A DNA stretch of 14,277 nt from an uncultured Clostridia bacterium (lineage in GTDB: Bacteria > Bacillota > Clostridia > Oscillospirales > Oscillospiraceae): NCBI GenBank assembly GCA_946060825.1, contig CAMGPO010000003.1:1-14277 (forward strand), given 5' to 3'. Below, piece after piece: positions 6,495-12,797 of the stretch. Position numbers and translations under genes: made by a program. Position 1 is the stretch's first letter. The number at the start of each line of letters is the position of its first letter. The notes under the pieces are model-generated. The model did no database searches, was not told the origin of the DNA, and worked only from the letters and a program-made list of their open reading frames with translations.

Positions 6495-7118
6495 ATGCGT
6501 GTATTACTGGTAAACGGAAGCCCCAGAGCCAAAGGCAACACCGCCGGCGCTCTCGGTGAGATCGCGGCGGTGCTGGAACAGCAGGGGATTGAAACGAAGA
6601 TATTTCAGCTCGGCGGCGATCCCATCTGCGACTGCATCGGCTGCGGCGGCTGTGCCGGGAAGGGCCGCTGCGTCTTTGACGACGATGTGGTCAACCGCCT
6701 GATCGACGAGGCGGCCAAGGCCGACGGCTTTGTCTTCGGCACGCCGGTCTACTATGCCCATCCCTCGGGCCGGATTCTGTCGGCCCTCGACCGGGCCTTC
6801 TACGCCGGCTCCGCCGCCTTCCGGAAGAAGCCGGGCGCGGCTGTGGCGGTGGCCCGCCGGGCCGGTACGACGGCCTCCGTCGATGTGCTGAACAAGTATT
6901 TCACGATTGCGGAGATGCCGGTGGTGTCCTCGACCTACTGGAACGTGGCCCACGGCCGGGCGCCCGGCGAAGTGGCGGAGGACGCCGAGGGCCTGCAAAC
7001 CATGCGGAACCTGGGACGCAATCTGGCCTGGCTGCTCCGGTGCATCGAGGCCGGTAAAGCTGCGGGCATCACCCCTCCGGAGTCCGAGCGCAGCAATCAG
7101 ACCAACTTCATCCGCTGA
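6495..7118 (+). CDS. NADPH-dependent FMN reductase / iron-sulfur flavoprotein family
   Basis: Flavodoxin-like redox protein of 207 residues. GSPRAKGNTAGAL at residues 8-20 is the FMN phosphate-binding loop, and GTPVYYAHPSG at 82-92 is the second flavin-contact loop of this family. Between them lies a compact cysteine cluster C47-x2-C50-x2-C53-x5-C59, with an extra C45. This matches the iron-sulfur flavoprotein (Isf) arrangement that binds a [4Fe-4S] cluster. It would act as an electron carrier or quinone/disulfide/oxygen reductase in the cytoplasm; the partner is unknown. The start is set by AAGGAGG at 6480-6486, eight bases before the ATG. No separate promoter is visible after the upstream terminator, so it may depend on read-through. 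Confidence 0.85.
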   Translation: MRVLLVNGSPRAKGNTAGALGEIAAVLEQQGIETKIFQLGGDPICDCIGCGGCAGKGRCVFDDDVVNRLIDEAAKADGFVFGTPVYYAHPSGRILSALDRAFYAGSAAFRKKPGAAVAVARRAGTTASVDVLNKYFTIAEMPVVSSTYWNVAHGRAPGEVAEDAEGLQTMRNLGRNLAWLLRCIEAGKAAGITPPESERSNQTNFIR

Positions 7119-7145
7119 AACTGTCATTTCTCTGCAAACCGTAAA

Positions 7146-7180
7146 AACACCGTGCAGCCGGAGCTGCACGGTGTTCTTTT
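7146..7180. terminator. Bidirectional terminator between convergent genes
   Basis: A perfect 13-bp stem (7146-7158 with 7163-7175), loop CGGA, has CTTTT on the plus-strand 3' side and an A-run at 7143-7147 that reads as U on the minus strand. It lies between the flavoprotein gene (+) and folC (-), so it can serve both. Confidence 0.85.
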
Positions 7181-7184
7181 GCAT

Positions 7185-8456
<1,272 letters not shown>

Positions 8457-8498
8457 GAAGGGACTTCCTTCCAATGTAGATTTTTATATGCGGGGGCG

Positions 8499-9101
8499 TT
8501 ACTCGCCGGCCGGTTTGCGGAGCTTCGGCGGCCAGACGCCGGCGCGCTCAAAGACCTTGGTCTTGAACAGCAGGTGGACCAGAATGGCGTCGATCACGAT
8601 GGTGACGGCAAACTGGATGGAGCGGGTGCTGAGGAAATAGGCCATGCTGGCGGCGAAGCTGCCCTTGCTGTTGTAGACCAGGGACAGCGACGCGCTCTGA
8701 TACAGAATGGAACCGAAGACCACGGCGGGCAGGAAGGCCAGGAAGATCCGGGGCAGAGAGAGCTTCTTGCTCAGGAAACCGCGGAAAAGGCCGGCGCAGA
8801 CGCCGTAGAGAATCGGGGGAATACAGAAGACAGGATTGTAGCCGTAGCCGGAGAAAAGACAGCCGACCAGGTCCGCGGTGAAGCCGACAAGGCCGCCGGC
8901 CAGAGGACCGAAAAGGGCGCCGGCCAGGAAGATCGGCACTGCTTCCACGGAAAACCGGGTGAAGGCGTTGGGCATGGGGATGATGAGCCGGGCGAATACG
9001 ACGCTGAGGGCTGCCAGCAGCGCGCAGAACGCGAGGGTTTTGGTGGTCATGCTGCGGGCCGGGTTGGCGGACGTAGCAGCACCCGTGGTGTTTTTTGACA
9101 T
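8499..9101 (-). CDS. folT: Folate ECF transporter substrate-binding subunit FolT
   Basis: Membrane S component of 200 residues, expected to bind folate and work with the shared EcfA-EcfA'-EcfT module encoded elsewhere. About six hydrophobic segments are visible, starting near residue 22. Family marks include TRFSVEAVPIFLAG near 48-61, the glycine-rich FGPLAGGLVGFTADLVG at 64-80, and SGYGYNPVF at 84-92. Folate specificity is supported independently by the THF riboswitch upstream and folC downstream. The start is set by GGAGG (plus-strand 9110-9114), eight bases before the ATG. The N-terminal 20 residues are polar and may be a short cytoplasmic tail. Confidence 0.92.
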   Translation of the reverse strand: MSKNTTGAATSANPARSMTTKTLAFCALLAALSVVFARLIIPMPNAFTRFSVEAVPIFLAGALFGPLAGGLVGFTADLVGCLFSGYGYNPVFCIPPILYGVCAGLFRGFLSKKLSLPRIFLAFLPAVVFGSILYQSASLSLVYNSKGSFAASMAYFLSTRSIQFAVTIVIDAILVHLLFKTKVFERAGVWPPKLRKPAGE

Positions 9102-9109
9102 AAAAAATG

Positions 9110-9136
9110 CCTCCTAAAATAAATTTGGGAGGAGGT
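9110..9136 (-). promoter_or_regulatory. Shine-Dalgarno / anti-Shine-Dalgarno pair of folT
   Basis: On the minus strand the folT ribosome binding site GGAGG (9110-9114) is preceded, across about 12 AT-rich bases, by ACCTCCTCCC (9127-9136), which can pair with it and hide it. A further upstream GGAGGT (9193-9198) can pair with the same ACCTCC and release the site. This gives a plausible translational output for the riboswitch, inferred from complementarity only. Confidence 0.45.
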
Positions 9137-9230
9137 TGGGTGGATATTCGGATGAGACACACCAAAAATGAGCTGGCAACGAAAGCGCACACACCTCCTG
9201 CGGGCCATGACCCGCAAAGGGGAACGCGAT

Positions 9231-9330
9231 GCGATAGCGGACGCGGAATAACATCGCGGAACCGAAGCTCCTTCGCCCGGCGGCAACCTCCCATCCGTCC
9301 GGTACTTAACGCGTTATCCCTACTCATGTG
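9231..9330 (-). promoter_or_regulatory. THF-I (tetrahydrofolate) riboswitch
   Basis: Read on the minus strand, conserved THF-I blocks occur in order. They are GAGTAG at 9320-9325 and CGCGTTAAGT immediately after the P2 5' strand; then GGATGGGAGGTTG in the P3 loop region; a CGAAG-GAG-CTTCG hairpin as P4; and GCGATGTTATTCC closing P2 against GGATAAC. GCGTCCGC follows, matching the usual GCATCCGC tail. P3 is CCGG/CCGG-like. A convincing P1 is not visible by eye. The element lies about 130 nt upstream of folT, the classical target. Confidence 0.8.
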
Positions 9331-9389
9331 CAGCGTTGGTGTGCGCATGGGGCTGGCAGGGACGTAAGGGAAGGCCCCTGTCAGCATCT

Positions 9390-9417
9390 ATTCTAATCGA
9401 TTTTTTTCAAATAGCAA
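9390..9417 (-). promoter_or_regulatory. Promoter of the folT-folC operon
   Basis: On the minus strand TTGCTA (9412-9417) and TAGAAT (9390-9395) are spaced by 16 bases and point into the riboswitch leader. This gives a leader of about 280 nt before folT. The -35 box matches consensus at four of six bases. Confidence 0.5.
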
Positions 9418-9447
9418 GAGGAAAAATAAAAAAGTTTCGGACATTTT

Positions 9448-9493
9448 AGGCGGGCAGAATCGTCCTTTGGGCGGACAGAGTCGTCCGCGCCTA
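9448..9493 (-). terminator. Possible terminator structure after the CsoR-family gene
   Basis: TAGGCG (9448-9453) can pair with CGCCTA (9488-9493, which includes the stop codon), enclosing a second hairpin GCGGAC/GTCCGC (9471-9476 with 9483-9488). Only AAAATG follows directly on the minus strand; a T-rich run appears about 15 nt later. The stretch also contains two similar 14-mers, GGGCAGAATCGTCC and GGACAGAGTCGTCC. Confidence 0.35.
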
Positions 9494-9907
9494 CTTGACG
9501 AATTTCTGGATGGCGGCGCAGAGCTCGTCGATAGCCTGCTGGTCGCCCTCCTCAACGGCGTCCACGATGCAGTGGCGCAGGTGATCCTCAAGGATGATCT
9601 TGCCGGTGTTGTTGAGGGCGCTGCGGACGGCGGAGAGCTGCACCAGCACCTCGCTGCAGTCGTAGCCCTCCTCAACCATCCATTTCACCTTTTCCAGGTG
9701 GCCGATGGCCCGGGCCAGCCGGTTGATAACGGCCTTCTGGTTCTCGTGGACATGGCCGTGGCCGTGACCGTGGGTGTGGCAGTGGTCATGCTCATGGTCG
9801 TGGCCATGCTCATGATCATGCTCATGGCTGTGTTCGTGGTCATGGATATGATCCTCTCCGAGGGAGAGGGCAGATACGGCAGGGGTGGAATGAAGCTCGT
9901 CGGGCAT
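9491..9907 (-). CDS. CsoR/RcnR-family metal-sensing repressor with (His-x)18 N-terminal tail
   Basis: Helical DNA-binding metal sensor of 138 residues that would repress a nearby promoter until it binds metal. The C-terminal part, from about residue 56, is the CsoR/RcnR (DUF156) fold. The Cu(I)-CsoR ligand set is present as C84 (GYDCSEV), H109 and C113 (EDHLRHC). The Ni sensor InrS shares this Cys-His-Cys arrangement, so metal identity is open. Residues 20-54 carry histidine at every second position, 18 in all, with one Cys (C43). Typical family members are about 90-105 residues and lack this tail. The start at 9907 is set by GGAGG (plus-strand 9916-9920), eight bases upstream. It is divergent from the His-rich protein gene, which together with the adjacent nickel genes favours nickel as the signal; this is an inference. 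Confidence 0.87.
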   Translation of the reverse strand: MPDELHSTPAVSALSLGEDHIHDHEHSHEHDHEHGHDHEHDHCHTHGHGHGHVHENQKAVINRLARAIGHLEKVKWMVEEGYDCSEVLVQLSAVRSALNNTGKIILEDHLRHCIVDAVEEGDQQAIDELCAAIQKFVK

Positions 9908-9960
9908 GGCAGGCACCTCCAAAAGAAACGGAAGAAAAGGATTCAACAATGATCTCTAAA

Positions 9961-9989
9961 AATATAACATAATAATAGGGAAACTGCAA
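9961..9989 (-). promoter_or_regulatory. Promoter of the CsoR-family gene
   Basis: On the minus strand TTGCAG (9984-9989) and TATATT (9961-9966) are 17 bases apart. Its -35 box is only 11 bases from the -35 box of the divergent promoter, so one bound repressor could control both. Confidence 0.6.
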
Positions 9990-10000
9990 GGCTTGAACGC

Positions 10001-10029
10001 TTTACAAAGCCAAAAGAATTCGGTATAAT
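10001..10029 (+). promoter_or_regulatory. Promoter of the His-rich protein / cooT operon
   Basis: TTTACA at 10001-10006 and TATAAT at 10024-10029 are spaced by 17 bases. GGCTT (9990-9994) and AAGCC (10007-10011) form an inverted pair around the -35 box and are a weak operator candidate. The leader carries a hairpin, GGGCGC-GCACT-GCGCCC, at 10054-10070, just before the ribosome binding site. Confidence 0.7.
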
Positions 10030-10090
10030 AAGAGCGAATTGGGAATGATAACTGGGCGCGCACTGCGCCCGACAGAAAGGAAGTTTTACG

Positions 10091-10393
10091 ATGCACGAAC
10101 ACGGACATCACGACCATCCGCACACCCACGATCATGACCACGACCACGGCTGCGCCCATGGCTGTGAGCATCAAGACTGCGCCTCCTGCAGCCAGGATCC
10201 CAAGGCGGAGCTGCTGGCGCTGATGAACTATATGGTCAAACACAACACCGCCCACTGTGCCGAGCTGGAGGGCCTTGCCAAGCAGCTCAAGGGGCTGGGC
10301 ATGGAGCAGGCCTATGAGCAGGTCATGCTGGCCGTCAGCGACTTCGAGAAGGGCAATCTGCGCCTCTCTACCGTCCTGGCCGCAATGAAGTAA
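10091..10393 (+). CDS. His-rich small protein, putative nickel (metal) chaperone or store, CooJ-like in context
   Basis: A 100-residue protein with no named function that I can assign. The first 33 residues hold 12 histidines (positions 2-27) and four cysteines (C21, C25, C30, C33), an obvious metal-binding segment. Residues 37-100 look like two or three amphipathic helices and contain KHNTAHC (H51, H55, C56). GAAAGGAAG at 10075-10083 supports the ATG. The next gene, cooT, starts 12 nt after the stop, so they are cotranscribed. In Rhodospirillum rubrum the nickel-insertion proteins are CooC, CooT and the His-rich CooJ; this protein occupies the CooJ role by context, but its His segment is N-terminal rather than C-terminal. 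Storage, delivery or buffering of nickel is inferred. Confidence 0.75.
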   Translation: MHEHGHHDHPHTHDHDHDHGCAHGCEHQDCASCSQDPKAELLALMNYMVKHNTAHCAELEGLAKQLKGLGMEQAYEQVMLAVSDFEKGNLRLSTVLAAMK

Positions 10394-10405
10394 GGAGTCT
10401 TTTTC

Positions 10406-10600
10406 ATGTGTCTTTCCACCGTCTATAAAACCAGCCAGAGCCCTGAAAACATTGTGCTAACCAACGTGCAGCGCATTGAGGATAAGGGCGGCACCATCCT
10501 GCTGACCAACATCATGGAGCAGCAGGTGGCCGTCGAGGGGCGCATCGCCCTGGCCGACCTGGTCAGCGGCTACGTTGTCATCGAGGAAGCGGCCTCCTGA
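10406..10600 (+). CDS. cooT: CooT-family nickel-binding protein
   Basis: A 64-residue protein beginning MCLSTVY, the hallmark of the CooT family, in which Cys2 contributes to nickel binding in a small beta-barrel dimer. The remaining sequence, with NVQRIEDKGGTILLTNI and a DLVSGYVVIEE end, fits the family length and pattern. CooT assists nickel insertion into carbon monoxide dehydrogenase. AAGGAG at 10392-10397 overlaps the stop codon of the upstream gene. The next gene begins 22 nt downstream, in one apparent operon. Confidence 0.88.
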   Translation: MCLSTVYKTSQSPENIVLTNVQRIEDKGGTILLTNIMEQQVAVEGRIALADLVSGYVVIEEAAS

Positions 10601-10622
10601 GTGTGGAGGCAGGGAGGAACAA

Positions 10623-10850
10623 ATGGCGGAATACGAGCTGGTGCGGGAGATCCCGAACCTCTGCAGAAACAACCAGATGCGGGACGTCTTTGTCTCGGAG
10701 ATCGAGACCGACGACCCGGTGGACTATGTCCGCAGCTTTGTGAAGGGCCGGATCGACAGCCTCAGCACCGAGACGCTGAAGGACGGCACCCTGGCGGTCT
10801 ATGTGGAGAGCGCCGGCCTGTTCCAGAAATTCCTCTTTACGCCGCTCTGA
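10623..10850 (+). CDS. Conserved-looking 75-residue protein of unknown function between CooT and CooC
   Basis: I do not recognise a named family. The ATG at 10623 is chosen because GGGAGG at 10612-10617 is well placed; an in-frame upstream start would overlap cooT without a ribosome binding site. The protein is acidic, with one Cys (C14, in PNLCRNNQMRD) and an alternating pattern near the end (TLAVYVES, then QKFLFTPL) suggesting a small alpha/beta fold. No signal peptide or membrane segment is seen. Its place between two nickel-maturation genes suggests a role in carbon monoxide dehydrogenase/acetyl-CoA synthase assembly, which is inference only. Confidence 0.75.
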   Translation: MAEYELVREIPNLCRNNQMRDVFVSEIETDDPVDYVRSFVKGRIDSLSTETLKDGTLAVYVESAGLFQKFLFTPL

Positions 10851-10893
10851 TGGCTGTTCCCTCAAAAAATGGCATTTTCGTCAAAGGTTTGTA

Positions 10894-10922
10894 TTGAAAA
10901 TGTGCGGGAATTATGTTACGCT
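10894..10922 (+). promoter_or_regulatory. Possible promoter of cooC
   Basis: TTGAAA (10894-10899) and TACGCT (10917-10922) are 17 bases apart, and TGT before the -10 gives an extended -10. The -10 matches consensus poorly. An inverted repeat CATTTTC (10873-10879) / GAAAATG (10896-10902) overlaps the -35 box and may be an operator. Confidence 0.4.
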
Positions 10923-10941
10923 GATTTTACAGTGAGATTTG

Positions 10942-10979
10942 TGCGCATCCAGCCGCCTGCGGGCGGCTAGTGGTGCGTA
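10942..10979 (+). promoter_or_regulatory. Stem-loop in the cooC leader
   Basis: AGCCGCC-TGCG-GGCGGCT (10951-10968) is a perfect 7-bp stem. Flanking TGCGCA (10942-10947) and TGCGTA (10974-10979) extend it with one G-U pair. It ends five bases before AAGGAGA, the cooC ribosome binding site. No T-run follows, so it is not a standard terminator. Confidence 0.55.
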
Positions 10980-10996
10980 TTCCAAGGAGATCCGAT

Positions 10997-11767
10997 ATGA
11001 CGCATACAATTGCTGTTGCCGGTAAAGGCGGCGTCGGAAAGACGACCACCTGCGGCATGATTATCGACCATCTGGTGCGGAGCGGCAAGGCTCCCATCCT
11101 TGTGGTGGACGCCGATGCCAATTCCAATCTGAATGAAGTCCTCGGTGTCGAAGTGGAGACCACTCTCGGCGATATCCGCGAGGAGATTGCCCATGCAGAG
11201 CTGGCCAAGACCAACCCGATCCCGGCTGGCATGAGCAAGGCTGACTATATGGAGATGAAGGTCTCCCGTGCCCTTGTCGAAGAGGACGACTTTGACATGC
11301 TGGTCATGGGCCGCACCCAGGGCAAGGGCTGCTATTGCTTCGTCAACGGCCTGCTCAAGACACAGCTTGACAAATATGTGGGCAATTACCGCTACACAGT
11401 CATCGATAACGAGGCTGGTCTCGAATATATTGCCCGCGGCACCCTGCCCCATGTGGACACTCTGCTGCTGGTCAGCGACTGCTCCCGCCGCGGCATCCAG
11501 GCGGTGGCCCGGATCGCGGAGATGGTGCAGGAGCTGGAGCTGAAGCCAGGCCGTATGGGCCTGATTGTCAACCGGGCGCCCGGCGGTGTCCTGAACGCCG
11601 GTGTGCGTGAGGAGATTGAAAAGCACGGCCTCGAGCTCTTCGGTGTGCTGCCCCAGGACGACCTCGTCTTTGAGTACGACTGCGAGGGCAAGCCCAGTTC
11701 CAAGGTCCCGGAGGATACTCCGGTCAAGCAGGCCCTGCGGGCCATCATGAACCGTTTGAATCTGTGA
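10997..11767 (+). CDS. cooC: CooC-type ATPase, nickel insertion for carbon monoxide dehydrogenase/acetyl-CoA synthase
   Basis: MinD/ParA-like P-loop ATPase of 256 residues that uses ATP hydrolysis and dimerisation to insert nickel into carbon monoxide dehydrogenase or acetyl-CoA synthase. The deviant Walker A is GKGGVGKTTT at 9-18 (signature lysine K10), followed by VVDADANSNL at 36-45. The metal-binding Cys-x-Cys is C112-Y-C114 in GKGCYCFVN, as in known CooC proteins, where the dimer binds one metal with these four cysteines. IDNEAGLEYIARG at 136-148 is the Walker B/switch II region. AAGGAGA at 10984-10990 sets the ATG at 10997; a GTG nine codons upstream lacks such a site. A 146-nt leader with a stem-loop separates it from the previous gene; acsD follows 61 nt downstream. 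Confidence 0.93.
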   Translation: MTHTIAVAGKGGVGKTTTCGMIIDHLVRSGKAPILVVDADANSNLNEVLGVEVETTLGDIREEIAHAELAKTNPIPAGMSKADYMEMKVSRALVEEDDFDMLVMGRTQGKGCYCFVNGLLKTQLDKYVGNYRYTVIDNEAGLEYIARGTLPHVDTLLLVSDCSRRGIQAVARIAEMVQELELKPGRMGLIVNRAPGGVLNAGVREEIEKHGLELFGVLPQDDLVFEYDCEGKPSSKVPEDTPVKQALRAIMNRLNL

Positions 11768-11828
11768 CGTCGGGGGACGTCCGGTTCAAAATAAATCCGT
11801 ATACTTTTATTTAAGGGGGATATCATAC

Positions 11829-12776
11829 ATGTCTTTCGCACCTAAGGCTCAGGCCTTCAAAGCCTCCATCAACGCCGTGACCATCGGCACTGGTGACAAG
11901 GCTGCAGTGCTCGGCGGCAACAATGTGATGCCGTTCTACACCTTCGATGCGCCCGTTGCCCAGAAGCCCAAGATTGGTATCGAGATCGTCGATACCGGCA
12001 TGGAGACCTATTCCTTCGTTCCCGGCCTCGTAGAGTTCTACGCCGGCTGTGAGAGCGTTGTGGATATGGCCAAGAAGGCCGCCACCGTTGAAGGCGTCGC
12101 CTTCCTCGCGCTGCACTTTGAGAGCGCCGATCCCAACGGCGAGAACACGCCTGTTGAGGACTGCGTCAAACTGGCCAAGGCTGTCTCCGAGGCTGTTGAT
12201 CTGCCGCTCGTCATCATGGGCTGCAAGAACGCCGAAAAGGATGCCGCTCTGTTCAACGCCGTCTCTGAGGCGCTGCAGGGCAAGAACATCGTGGTCCTCT
12301 CCGCCAAGGAAGAGAACTACAAGAACGTCGGTGCTTCCGCTTCTCTGGCCTATGGTCAGAAGGTCGGCGCCGAATCCGCCGTTGACATTAACCTTGCTAA
12401 GCAGCTGAACGTCCTGCTCAGCCAGCTGGGAGTTTCCGACGATTCCATTGTCATGAACATCGGCTCCGCCGCCGCTGGCTATGGCTATGAGTACGTTGTT
12501 TCCACACTGGACCGTGTCAGAGCTGCCGCTCTGGCCCAGGGTGACGGCCAGCTCCAGATGCCCATCGTGACCCCCATCTCCTCCGAGACCTGGGGCGTCA
12601 AGGAAGCCGTCATGCCCGAAGCGGACATGCCGGAGTGGGGCAATCAGGAAGAGCGCGGCATCGAGATGGAAATCACCACCGCCGCCGCCTGCCTGGCGTC
12701 CGGTTCCGACGCCGTCATTCTGAGACATCCCGCTTCGATCGCGGCCATCGCCGCCTACATCGACGCCCTGGTTTAA
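11829..12776 (+). CDS. acsD: Corrinoid/iron-sulfur protein small subunit (AcsD/CdhD, acetyl-CoA decarbonylase/synthase delta)
   Basis: TIM-barrel subunit of the corrinoid iron-sulfur protein, 315 residues, close to the usual 310-325. With AcsC it carries the methyl group from methyl-tetrahydrofolate to acetyl-CoA synthase in the cytoplasm. Recognition rests on overall sequence character: the VLGGNNVMPFYTFDAP opening, KIGIEIVDTG, a repeated barrel pattern such as LPLVIMGCKN and IVMNIGSAAAGYGYEYV, the PIVTPISSETWGVKEA stretch, and its position immediately before acsC. AAGGGGGA at 11813-11820 precedes the ATG. TATACT at 11800-11805 resembles a -10 box, but no convincing -35 is seen. GACGTC-GGGG-GACGTC (11766-11781) forms a small hairpin at the end of cooC. 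Codon choice is strongly biased to C-ending codons, suggesting high expression. Confidence 0.92.
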   Translation: MSFAPKAQAFKASINAVTIGTGDKAAVLGGNNVMPFYTFDAPVAQKPKIGIEIVDTGMETYSFVPGLVEFYAGCESVVDMAKKAATVEGVAFLALHFESADPNGENTPVEDCVKLAKAVSEAVDLPLVIMGCKNAEKDAALFNAVSEALQGKNIVVLSAKEENYKNVGASASLAYGQKVGAESAVDINLAKQLNVLLSQLGVSDDSIVMNIGSAAAGYGYEYVVSTLDRVRAAALAQGDGQLQMPIVTPISSETWGVKEAVMPEADMPEWGNQEERGIEMEITTAAACLASGSDAVILRHPASIAAIAAYIDALV

Positions 12777-12797
12777 GGCTGGAAGGAGGAAACAACA

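Noticed and set aside
9467..9952. Plus-strand frame with a methionine/valine-rich, membrane-like stretch.
   Set aside because: It is the complement of the alternating-histidine codons of the CsoR-family gene; the hydrophobicity is an artefact of reading CAT/CAC in reverse.
10575..10622. Longer N-terminus for the 75-residue protein.
   Set aside because: It would overlap the end of cooT and has no ribosome binding site, while GGGAGG is correctly spaced before the ATG at 10623.
11766..11781. GACGTC-GGGG-GACGTC as a terminator of cooC.
   Set aside because: The stem is short and no T-run follows. It may only be a minor structure in the cooC-acsD gap.
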